Shown in pieces: positions 30,501 through 42,500 of a stretch of 64,000 nt of DNA. The position numbers and the translations under genes are program-made. Source of the DNA: Ancylostoma caninum (lineage: Eukaryota > Nematoda > Chromadorea > Rhabditida > Ancylostomatidae); contig JBAJFG010000014.1 in the NCBI GenBank assembly GCA_037903475.1, positions 62,001 to 126,000 on the forward strand, given 5' to 3'. The notes under the pieces were generated by a model. It saw only the letters and a list, made by a program, of their open reading frames with translations, was not told the DNA's origin and did no database searches. Each line of letters starts with the position of its first letter. Within the stretch, counting starts at the first letter, position 1.

Positions 30501-33500
30501 ATGTGGTTGTCGGAGTCGTCGAAGTGGTGGTGGAAGATGTGGTTGTCGGAGTCGTCGAAGTGGTGGTGGACGATGTGGTTGTCGGTGTCGTAGACGACGT
30601 GGTGCTAGTCGACGTGCTGGTTGACGTGCTGGTTGAGCTGGTAGTTGTCGGCGTCGAAGTGGTGGTGGAAGATGTGGTTGTCGGAGTCGTCGAAGTGGTG
30701 GTGGACGATGTGGTTGTCGGAGTCGTCGAAGTGGTGGTGGACGATGTGGTTGTAGGTGTCGTCGACGACGTAGTGCTGGTCGACGTGCTGGTCGACGTGC
30801 TGGTTGACGTGCTGGTTGAGCTGGTAGTTGTCGGCGTCGTCGAAGTGGTGGTGGAAGATGTGGTTGTCGGAGTCGTCGAAGTGGTGGTGGACGATGTGGT
30901 TGTCGGAGTCGTCGAAGTGGTGGTGGCCGATGTGGTTGTCGGAGTCGTCGAAGTGGTGGTGGACGAGGTGGTTGTCGGAGTCGTCGAAGTGGTGGTGGAA
31001 GATGTGGTTGTCGGAGTCGTCGAAGTGGTGGTGGACGATGTGGTTGTCGGTGTTGTCGAAGTACTGGTGGACGATGTGGTTGTCGGAGTCGTCCAAGTGG
31101 TGGTGGAAGATGTGGTTGTCGGAGTCGTCGACGGCGTAGTGCTGGTCGACGTGCTGGTCGACGTGCTGGTTGACGTGCTGGTTGAGCTTGTAGTTGTTGG
31201 CGTCGTCGAAGTGGTGGTGGACGATGTTGTTGTAGGTGTCGTCGACGACGTAGTGCTGGTCGACGTGCTGGTCGACGTGCTGGTTGACGTGCTGGTTGAG
31301 CTTCTAGTTGTTGGCGTCGTCGAAGTGGTGGTAGACGATGTTGTTGTAGGTGTCGTCGACGACCTAGTGCTGGTCGACGTGCTGGTCAACGTGCTGGTTG
31401 ACGTGCTGGTTGAGCTTGTAGTTGTTGGCGTCGTTGGAGTGGTGGTGGACGATGTGGTTGTCGGAGTCGTCGAAGTGGTGGTGGAAGATGTGGTTGTCGG
31501 AGTCGTCGGAGTGGTGATGGCCGATGTGGTTGTCGGTGTTGTCGAAGTACTGGTAGACGATGTTGTTGTAGGTGTCGTCGACGACCTAGTGCTGGTCGAC
31601 GTGCTGGTCGACGTGCTGGTTGACGTGCTGGTTGAGCTTGTAGTTGTTGGCGTCGTTGGAGTGGTGGTGGACGATGTGGTTGTCGGAGTCGTCGAAGTGG
31701 TGGTGGACGATGTGGTTGTCGGAGTCGTCGAAGTGGTGGTGGACGATGTGGTTGTCGGAGTCGTCGAAGTGGTGGTGGACGATGTGGTTGTCGGAGTCGT
31801 CGAAGTGGTGGTGGAAGATGTGGTTGTCGGAGTCGTCGAAGTGGTGGTGGACGATGTGGTTGTCGGTGTTGTCGAAGTACTGGTGGACGATGTGGTTGTA
31901 GGTGTCGTCGACGACGTAGTGCTGGTCGACGTGCTGGTCGACGTGCTGGTTGACGTGCTGGTTGAGCTGGTAGTTGTCGGCGTCGTCGAAGTGGTGGTGG
32001 AAGATGTGGTTGTCGGAGTCGTCGAAGTGGTGGTGGACGATGTGGTTGTAGGTGTCGTCGACGACGTAGTGCTGGTCGACGTGCTGGTCGACGTGTTGGT
32101 TGACGTGCTGGTTGAGCTTGTAGTTGTCGGCGTCGTCGAAGTGGTGGTGGAAGATGTGGTTGTCGGAGTCGTCGAAGTGGTGGTGGACGATGTGGTTGTC
32201 GGAGTCGTCGAAGTGGTGGTGGACGATGTGGTTGTTGTTGGCGTCGTCGAAGTGGTGGTGGACGATGTGGTTGTAAGTGTCGTCGACGACGTAGTGCTGG
32301 TCGACGAGCTGGTCGACGTGCTGGTCGACGTGCTGGTTGTTGTTGGCGTCGTCGAAATGGTGGTGGACGATGTGGTTGTCGGAGTCGTCGAAGTGGTGGT
32401 GGACGATGTGGTTGTCGGAGTCGTCGAAGTGGTGGTGGACGATGTGGTTGTAGGTGTCGTCGACGACGTAGTGCTGGTCGACGTGCTGGTCGACGTGCTG
32501 GTTGACGTGCTGGTTGAGCCGATGTGGTTGTCGGAGTCGTCGAAGTGGTGGTGGAAGATGTGGTTGTCGGAGTCGTCGAAGTGGTGGTGGACGATGTGGT
32601 TGTCGGTGTCGTCGACGACGTGGTGCTGGTCGACGTGCTGGTCGACGTGCTGGTTGTTGTTGGCGTCGTGGACGTGCTGGTTGACGTGCTGGTTGTTGTT
32701 GGCGTCGTCGAAGTGGTGGTGGACGATGTGGTTGTCGGTGTCGTCGACGACGTGGTGCTGGTCGACGTGCTGGTCGACGTGCTGGTCGACGTGCTGGTTG
32801 TTGTTGGCGTCGTGGACGTGCTGGTTGACGTGCTGGTTGTTGTTGGCGTCGTCGAAGTGGTGGTGGACGATGTGGTTGTCGGAGTCGTCGAAGTGGTGGT
32901 GGACGATGTGGTTGTCGGAGTCGTAGAAGTGGTGGTGGACGATGTGGTTGTCGGAGTCGTCGAAGTGGTGGTGGACGATGTGGTTGTCGGAGTCGTCCAA
33001 GTGGTGGTGGAAGATGTGGTTGTCGGAGTCGTCGGAGTGGTGATGGCCGATGTGGTTGTCGGTGTTGTCGAAGTACTGGTAGACGATGTTGTTGTAGGTG
33101 TCGTCGACGACCTAGTGCTGGTCGACGTGCTGGTCGACGTGCTGGTTGACGTGCTGGTTGAGCTTGTAGTTGTTGGCGTCGTTGGAGTGGTGGTGGACGA
33201 TGTGGTTGTCGGAGTCGTCGAAGTGGTGGTGGACGATGTGGTTGTCGGAGTCGTCGAAGTGGTGGTGGAAGATGTGGTTGTCGGAGTCGTCGAAGTGGTG
33301 GTGGACGATGTGGTTGTCGGTGTCGTAGACGACGTAGTGCTGGTCGACGTGCTGGTCGACGTGCTGGTTGACGTGCTGGTTGAGCTGGTAGTTGTCGGCG
33401 TCGTCGAAGTGGTGGTGGAAGATGTGGTTGTCGGAGTCGTCGAAGTGGTGGTGGACGATGTGGTTGTCGGAGTCGTCGAAGTGGTGGTGGCCGATGTGGT

Positions 33501-36500
33501 TGTCGGAGTCGTCGAAGTGGTGGTGGACGATGTGGTTGTCGGAGTCGTCGAAGTGGTGGTGGAAGATGTGGTTGTCGGAGTCGTCGAAGTGGTGGTGGAC
33601 GATGTGGTTGTCGGTGTCGTAGACGACGTGGTGCTAGTCGACGTGCTGGTTGACGTGCTGGTTGAGCTGGTAGTTGTCGGCGTCGAAGTGGTGGTGGAAG
33701 ATGTGGTTGTCGGAGTCGTCGAAGTGGTGGTGGACGATGTGGTTGTCGGAGTCGTCGAAATGGTGGTGGACGATGTGGTTGTCGGAGTCGTCGAAGTGGT
33801 GGTGGACGATGTGGTTGTCGGAGTCGTCGAAGTGGTGGTGGAAGATGTGGTTGTCGGAGTCGTCGACGGCGTAGTGCTGGTCGACGTGCTTGTCGACGTG
33901 CTGGTCGACGTGCTGGTTGACGTGCTGGTTGAGCTTGTAGTTGTTGGCGTCGTCGAAGTGGTGGTGGACGATGTTGTTGTAGGTGTCGTCGACGACGTAG
34001 TGCTGGTCGACGTGCTGGTTGAGCTTGTAGTTGTTGGCGTCGTCGAAGTGGTGGTAGACGATGTTGTTGTAGGTGTCGTCGACGACCTAGTGCTGGTCGA
34101 CGTGCTGGTCGACGTGCTGGTTGACGTGCTGGTTGAGCTTGTAGTTGTTGGCGTCGTTGGAGTGGTGGTGGACGATGTGGTTGTAGGTGTCGTCGACGAC
34201 GTAGTGCTGGTCGACGTGCTTGTCGACGTGCTGGTTGACGTGCTGGTTGAGCTGGTAGTTGTCGGCGTCGTCGAAGTGGTGGTGGAAGATGTGGTTGTCG
34301 GAGTCGTCGAAGTGGTGGTGGACGATGTGGTTGTCGGAGTCGTCGAAGTGGTGGTGGAAGATGTGGTTGTCGGAGTCGTCGAAGTGGTGGTGGACGATGT
34401 GGTTGTCGGAGTCGTCGAAGTGGTGGTGGACGATGTGGTTGTCGGAGTCGTCGAAGTGGTGGTGGAAGATGTAGTTGTTGGCGTCGTTGGAGTGGTGGTG
34501 GACGATGTGGTTGTCGGAGTCGTCGAAGTGGTGGTGGACGATGTGGTTGTCGGAGTCGTCGAAGTGGTGGTGGACGATGTGGTTGTCGGAGTCGTCGAAG
34601 TGGTGGTGGAAGATGTGGTTGTCGGAGTCGTCGAAGTGGTGGTGGAAGATGTGGTTGTCGGAGTCGTCGAAGTGGTGGTGGAAGATGTGGTTGTCGGAGT
34701 CGTCGAAGTGGTGGTGGACGATGTGGTTGTCGGTGTCGTAGACGACGTGGTGCTAGTCGACGTGCTGGTTGACGTGCTGGTTGAGCTGGTAGTTGTCGGC
34801 GTCGAAGTGGTGGTGGAAGATGTGGTTGTCGGAGTCGTCGAAGTGGTGGTGGACGATGTGGTTGTCGGAGTCGTCGAAGTGGTGGTGGACGATGTGGTTG
34901 TCGGAGTCGTCGAAGTGGTGGTGGAAGATGTGGTTGTCGGAGTCGTCGAAGTGGTGGTGGACGATGTGGTTGTCGGAGTCGTCGAAGTGGTGGTGGACGA
35001 TGTGGTTGTCGGAGTCGTCGAAGTGGTGGTGGACGATGTGGTTGTCGGAGTCGTCGAAGTGGTGGTGGACGATGTGGTTGTCGGTGTTGTCGAAGTACTG
35101 GTGGACGATGTGGTTGTCGGAGTCGTCCAAGTGGTGGTGGAAGATGTGGTTGTCGGAGTCGTCGACGGCGTAGTGCTGGTCGACGTGCTGGTCGACGTGC
35201 TGGTTGACGTGCTGGTTGAGCTTGTAGTTGTTGGCGTCGTCGAAGTGGTGGTGGACGATGTTGTTGTAGGTGTCGTCGACGACCTAGTGCTGGTCGACGT
35301 GCTGGTCGACGTGCTGGTTGACGTGCTGGTTGAGCTTGTAGTTGTTGGCGTCGTTGGAGTGGTGGTGGACGATGTGGTTGTCGGAGTCGTCGAAGTGGTG
35401 GTGGACGATGTGGTTGTCGGAGTCGTCGAAGTGGTGGTGGAAGATGTGGTTGTCGGAGTCGTCGGAGTGGTGATGGCCGATGTGGTTGTCGGTGTTGTCG
35501 AAGTACTGGTAGACGATGTTGTTGTAGGTGTCGTCGACGACCTAGTGCTGGTCGACGTGCTGGTCGACGTGCTGGTTGACGTGCTGGTTGAGCTTGTAGT
35601 TGTTGGCGTCGTTGGAGTGGTGGTGGACGATGTGGTTGTCGGAGTCGTCGAAGTGGTGGTGGACGATGTGGTTGTCGGAGTCGTCGAAGTGGTGGTGGAA
35701 GATGTGGTTGTCGGAGTCGTCGGAGTGATGATGGCCGATGTGGTTGTCGGTGTTGTCGAAGTACTGGTGGACGATGTGGTTGTAGGTGTCGTCGACGACG
35801 TAGTGCTGGTCGACGTGCTGGTCGACGTGCTGGTTGACGTGCTGGTTGAGCTGGTAGTTGTCGGCGTCGTCGAAGTGGTGGTGGAAGATGTGGTTGTCGG
35901 AGTCGTCGAAGTGGTGGTGGACGATGTGGTTGTAGGTGTCGTCGACGACGTAGTGCTGGTCGACGTGCTGGTCGACGTGTTGGTTGACGTGCTGGTTGAG
36001 CTTGTAGTTGTCGGCGTCGTCGAAGTGGTGGTGGAAGATGTGGTTGTCGGAGTCGTCGAAGTGGTGGTGGACGATGTGGTTGTCGGAGTCGTCGAAGTGG
36101 TGGTGGACGATGTGGTTGTTGGCGTCGTCGAAGTGGTGGTGGACGATGTGGTTGTAAGTGTCGTCGACGACGTAGTGCTGGTCGACGAGCTGGTCGACGT
36201 GCTGGTCGACGTGCTGGTTGTTGTTGGCGTCGTCGAAATGGTGGTGGACGATGTGGTTGTCGGAGTCGTCGAAGTGGTGGTGGACGATGTGGTTGTCGGA
36301 GTCGTCGAAGTGGTGGTGGACGATGTGGTTGTCGGAGTCGTCGAAGTGGTGGTGGAAGATGTGGTTGTCGGAGTCGTCGAAGTGGTGGTGGACGATGTGG
36401 TTGTCGGAGTCGTCGAAGTGGTGGTGGACGATGTGGTTGTCGGAGTCGTCGAAGTGGTGGTGGACGATGTGGTTGTCGGAGTCGTCGAAGTGGTGGTGGA

Positions 36501-39500
36501 CGATGTGGTTGTCGGAGTCGTCGAAGTGGTGGTGGAAGATGTGGTTGTCGGAGTCGTCGAAGTGGTGGTGGACGATGTGGTTGTCGGAGTCGTCGAAGTG
36601 GTGGTGGACGATGTGGTTGTCGGAGTCGTCGAAGTGGTGGTGGAAGATGTGGTTGTCGGTGTCGTCGACGACGTAGTGCTGGTCGACGTGCTGATCGACG
36701 TGCTGGTTGACGTGCTGGTTGAGCTTGTAGTTGTTGGTGTCGTCGAAGTGGTGGTGGACGATGTGGTTGTCGGAGTCGTCGAAGTGGTGGTGGAAGATGT
36801 GGTTGTCGGAGTCGTCGAAGTGGTGGTGGACGATGTGGTTGTCGGTGTCGTCGACGACGTGGTGCTGGTCGACGTGCTGGTCGACGTGCTGGTTGTTGTT
36901 GGCGTCGTGGACGTGCTGGTTGACGTGCTGGTTGTTGTTGGCGTCGTCGAAGTGGTGGTGGACGATGTGGTTGTCGGAGTCGTCGAAGTGGTGGTGGACG
37001 ATGTGGTTGTCGGAGTCGTCGAAGTGGTGGTGGACGATGTGGTTGTCGGAGTCGTCGAAGTGGTGGTGGAAGATGTGGTTGTCGGAGTCGTCGAAGTGGT
37101 GGTGGACGATGTGGTTGTCGGAGTCGTCGAAGTGGTGGTGGAAGATGTGGTTGTCGGAGTCGTCGAAGTGGTGGTGGACGATGTGGTTGTCGGAGTCGTC
37201 GAAGTGGTGGTGGACGATGTGGTTGTCGGAGTCGTCGAAGTGGTGGTGGAAGATGTGGTTGTCGGTGTCGTCGACGACGTAGTGCTGGTCGACGTGCTGA
37301 TCGACGTGCTGGTTGACGTGCTGGTTGAGCTTGTAGTTGTTGGTGTCGTCGAAGTGGTGGTGGACGATGTGGTTGTCGGAGTCGTCGAAGTGGTGGTGGA
37401 AGATGTGGTTGTCGGTGTCGTCGACGACGTAGTGCTGGTCGACGTGCTGATCGACGTGCTGGTTGACGTGCTGGTTGAGCTTGTAGTTGTTGGTGTCGTC
37501 GAAGTGGTGGTGGACGATGTGGTTGTCGGAGTCGTCGAAGTGGTGGTGGAAGATGTGGTTGTCGGAGTCGTCGAAGTGGTGGTGGACGATGTGGTTGTCG
37601 GTGTCGTCGACGACGTGGTGCTGGTCGACGTGCTGGTCGACGTGCTGGTGGTTGTTGGCGTCGTGGACGTGCTGGTTGACGTGCTGGTTGTTGTTGGCGT
37701 CGTCGAAGTGGTGGTGGACGATGTGGTTGTCGGAGTCGTCGAAGTGGTGGTGGAAGATGTGGTTGTCGGAGTCGTCGAAGTGGTGGTGGACGATGTGGTT
37801 GTCGGAGTCGTCGAAGTGGTGGTGGAAGATGTGGTTGTCGGAGTCGTCGAAGTGGTGGTGGACGATGTGGTTGTCGGTGTCGTAGACGACGTGGTGCTGG
37901 TCGACGTGCTGGTTGACGTGCTGGTTGAACTGGTAGTTGTCGGCGTCTTCGAAGTGGTGGTGGACGATGTGGTTGTAGGTGTCGTCGACGACGTAGTGCT
38001 GGTCGACGTGCTGGTCGACGTGCTGGTTGAGCTAGTAGTTGTTGGTGACGTCGAAGTGGTGGTGGACGATGTGGTTGTCGGAGTCGTCGAAGTGGTGGTG
38101 GAAGATGTGGTTGTCGGAGTCGTCGAAGTGGTGGTGGACGATGTGGTTGTCGGTGTTGTCGAAGTACTGGTGGACGATGTGGTTGTAGGTGTCGTCGACG
38201 ACGTAGTGCTGGTCGACGAGCTGGTCGACGTGCTGGTCGACATGCTGGTCGACGTGCTGGTTGACATGCTGGTTGAGGTGGTAGTTGTCGGTGTCGTCCA
38301 TGTGGTGGTGGGCGTAGTTATGGTTGGTGTCACTGAAATGGTGGATGACGCCGTTGTTGTTGGTGCCGTCAATGTTGACGTGCTCGATCTAGTAGTGGTC
38401 GGCGGCGTCGAAGTAGTGTTTTTCTGTTTTGTGTGACATCTTATCTTGTGAATACGTTTTCCGGTATTGCTGTACCACCTTCCCTCTTTACAATGCACTA
38501 CTTCTCTAGCTACAGATGAGCTTCCGCTCACTTCGTTCCATCTGTTGCCTGAGAAATCTTCCATGACCACTTCTTCTCCTCTTGCGGTACACATTATTTC
38601 CGCTGATCCACTACACTCCTGACCTGGGTAGCTGAAATAACTTTAAATATTTTCCTGATTTTCGTTGTACCTCTTGCCTACTGTTTTGGCTGTTGGCACA
38701 ATTCCTTGCGCTTTTTCATATTGCAGTTTCCTCGGCCGTTTTGTTATGTTTTAGGTTCTCAGTTGGTGATTGAAAGGCCATTGGTCCAAATGTGCTCCAA
38801 ATGTGCAAACCTGTGCTAGTATGAAAGGGATCTTTGCTTGGTATTGCAGATCATTAAAGATCTCCCGCTCAAAAAAGACATAATAGGTTGAGGAGAAAAT
38901 AGTGGAAAAAACGACATCCAAGTCAGATTTTCATCTTTACTTTGGAGGTAGTTTTCCCCAGTGAATTGAGTATACACCTTTCAAATCTACAGCATTACTC
39001 TTATCACTGCTCGAAAGCGCTTTTTGAACCCTCTGCGATTTTGTGGCTTTCTTGGTCCTTTTAAATTAAATTTTAGTGCTTTTGTTCCTCAGCAGTTTAT
39101 AATGCTTTGGTCTTGAGCCTGCGGAGTGAAATACTAAGTCGATGGAAAACAGCGCAACTGGCACCTGCCCATCGTGGCCGTCAGTTGGTGGTCGAAAGGC
39201 TATTGGCCCAACTGACCTGTGCTAAGTATTGAAGAGAAATTTTGCTTGAGACTGCAGATCATCAAAGATCTTCTACGATCAAAGAACACATACCAGATTG
39301 AGGAGAAAGTAGTGGAAAAAACGACATCCTAGTCAGATTTTCATCTTTACTTTCGAGATGGTTTTTCCAAGTGAATTGAGTATGCACCTTTCAAATCTAT
39401 AACATTACTCTAATCCATGGGTAGAACGCTGTTTCTCTCTTCTCAGAATTGCTAGGCTTCAGCTGGTCATACATAGAGACTCCCGCTCGAAAATAGTCAA

Positions 39501-42500
39501 AATTAACATGCTCTTCTTCGCCCACGTGGGAGGGGTGGAGTGAGATAGTGATCGGTGAGCGACAAGGCAGAAGAGTGGGAATGATAAGTTACTAGAGTGC
39601 AGGACAGTCCCGCTAGTTTGCGACAGGAAAAAAGTGGGAAAATTGGCATGTAAATTAAGTGGTGTGGAGCAGGGTTTTTCGTTTATGTCGTTTTTCTCCA
39701 TTTGTTCCCGCCAGGTTTGAGACCTGGCCAACCCATATGGTAGCCGTGTCTGTCTTACTTTGCGGGAGCAATTTGAATCACAGAATTAGTTGGCGTTGTG
39801 ACCTGAGCGTCCGGGGCGTGGCTCCTCAGAAAGTCCATTTTTGCAGATTCGTAGTAAGTGGAGCGATCGCGTACTGTGGTATCAACGCTGTAGATGCCAT
39901 AAAGAACCAATCACGGGACCCACCTTCACCCTGTTTCTGATGTAGAGGACCGCACTGGGCCAAGTACTGCGACTTCATCAACAAGATGTGCCAAGACTGT
40001 GTCGGACACAAGAAGGGATTTTGCGAGGACTTCACGAAGACGAAGAAGCCGATCTCAAAGCAAAAGCGCAGAAATGCGAACAACGTCGTCACCTTGTCTC
40101 CACCACTGCTCATATTGCCCCAGTCAATCACCTTGCTGAATCACAAAGACTGAACCGTTGTGGGTCGCCTGAAGTTGCTGCCACCCCTCGTCTCGTTGAA
40201 GTCAGCCAACAACAAGGACATCAACGTTTGAGGACGCTTCAACTACAACTTCAACACCGACGGACACGAAAGAAGAGGCAACTGCCACGTAGCAGACACC
40301 ACCTCTCTGCTAGGTCTCGACTTGATTTCCCAGAGGGATCCACTCTGCCGACGCCTCACAGATTGAATCATCTGCAATGCATACGCCGCCACGCTCACCA
40401 CCCTACGAGCATCGCTCACAGGAGATCGACCGACTGTTGGCTACTGATGTAACTTCGCCCATCGACCACTCTGATTGGGCTGCACCCATCTTCGTCGTTC
40501 AAAAGAAAAATGGATCAATCCGACCCTGCGCAAACTACTCTACTGGATCGAACGACGCACTCGAGCAACACCAGCACCCACTACCAACGCCTGACGACAT
40601 TTCCGCTAAACTGAATGGAGGACGTTACTTCTCTCAATTCGACCTCGTCGAAACGTATCTCCATTTGGAAATGGATGAAGACTCTATGCCGCTGCTGACG
40701 ATAAACACACACCGAGGACTCTATCGTCTCAATCGGCTACCCTTAGAGTGTATACCGCTTCCGACATCTTCCAGCAGTACATCGACGCCCTCATTGCTGG
40801 ACTGGATGGAATTGCCGCACACCTTGTCGACATCATTGTTACTGGCAGAACCATCGACGAACACAACACACGCCTCGAAGCTGTATTCCAAAGAATCCAC
40901 GACTATGGCTCCCGTGTTCGTTTGGAGAAATGCGGAGACTTCCTGCAGACTGAGATCAATAACCTTGGTTTTGTCATCAATGCTGGAGGATGCCGCCCCG
41001 ACTCCACAAAGATCGAGATTATCCACAAGATGCCACATCCAAAGGAGGTCAGCCAGCTACGCGCCTTCCTCGGTCTTGTCAGTTTTTGTGGAACTTTCGT
41101 CAAGGACCTGCACAACCTTCGCGCTCCATTAGACGCTCTCATCATTAAAGATGCTATCTACACCGGAGTGCCAATCTTCATTCTATCGCATCAAGGCTTA
41201 AATCGGATCTATTCCTAATGCACTTCAATTTCGACCTGCCAATCATCGTCACAGCAGATGCCTCCAAGTATGGGATATATCTGAACGGATCCAAAAAGCC
41301 ACATACCATGCAAGCCGTGGCCTCACCCCTACTCAGCGGAAGTACAGTCAGATCGAGAAGGGAACACTTGCTCTCATCTTCGCCGTGCGTAAGCCCCACC
41401 GTTTTGTCGACGGGCGCCACTTCACGCTGAAGACGTATCATGAGCCGCTCCTCGCCATCATTGGAAGCAAAAAAGGAGCACCCGTCTACAGTGCCAACCA
41501 TCTTCAACGATGGGCCACGACGTTGCTCAACTACAACTTCACAATTGAGTACGTCAACACAATAGATTTCGGACAAGAAGACACGTTTTCTCCCAACATC
41601 GCAACACAGCCGTCAGAGTGAGAAGACTGTGTTGTCGCGGCAGTCGACGCCGATGTCGCCGCTGATTTCACAGACAACTGCAGCCATCTTCCTGTCTCTG
41701 TCGAACACATCCAGACTGCCACAGCCGCTGATCATATCCTCAAGCAAGCGATCGACTACATACACAAGATCTGGACGATGGCCCAAGACCGACAGCAGTC
41801 CGCACAAAGGCACTACTACAACCGTCGTGACAAAATCACAACCACGAACGACTGCCTACTGACAGCCATTCGCATCGTGATCCCGAAGTCATTTCATCGC
41901 CGCGTGCTCGCCTCGCTTCATAAGGATCATCTGCTAGCTCGCAGCTACGCCTACTGGCCATCACTGCATGCGACAGTGAACGTCTCATCAAGAGGCGTAC
42001 CCCCCTGTGCTATGGTTGCCAAGAACCCACTCAAGGCCGAGCTTCACTTCTGGCAAAAATCGACTTTGTCCTGAACGCGAGTACATGCCGACTTCGCCGG
42101 ACCATTCGACGAAAATTACTACCTCGTCATCGTAGACGCGTTCTCGAAATGACCCGAAATTGTCCAGATGAACACTATCTCCACGTCTGCGATAATCGCT
42201 GTTATGAAGAAAATCTTTGCACAATTCGGAAATCCGCAGACGCTCGTCACAGGCACACGGAACACAATTTACATCGACTTAGTTCCTAATATTCTGCCGT
42301 TCCTGCGGTATCAAACAAACACATCCGTTTAGCGTCGTTCCATCCGTGAAGTATGGAGAAGCCAAACGCTTTGTGGACACCTTCAAGCGAGGACTCGCCA
42401 AATTTCAGGGGACGAACCGAGAGCCGACGCTTTACAGACTTTCCTGGTGGCTTACCGTACAACTCCATGCCCATCTGGATTAGACCACTTGTTGCCTGCC

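Noticed and set aside
27674..32926. 1750-residue plus-strand ORF (VVVDDVVVGVVEV type)
   Set aside because: It is the antisense of the T/S/P array. The plus frame stays open only because the units lack stop codons in that frame. It has no start context, domain or splice link, whereas the minus frame joins a signal peptide and Cys-rich exons.
28860..37885. Trp-rich (SKWWWTMWLSES) and His/Asp-rich (DDSDNHIVHHHF) ORFs
   Set aside because: These are other frames of the 36-base repeat unit.
32524..38436. 1970-residue plus-strand ORF over the same array
   Set aside because: Antisense shadow of the mucin repeats, as above.
27660..38450. CRISPR-like array
   Set aside because: The units are contiguous coding repeats without unique spacers, and the context is eukaryotic.
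39988..40452. 154-residue ORF upstream of the reverse transcriptase
   Set aside because: An out-of-frame reading of decayed gag and protease sequence; the zinc-knuckle and protease motifs are in other frames.
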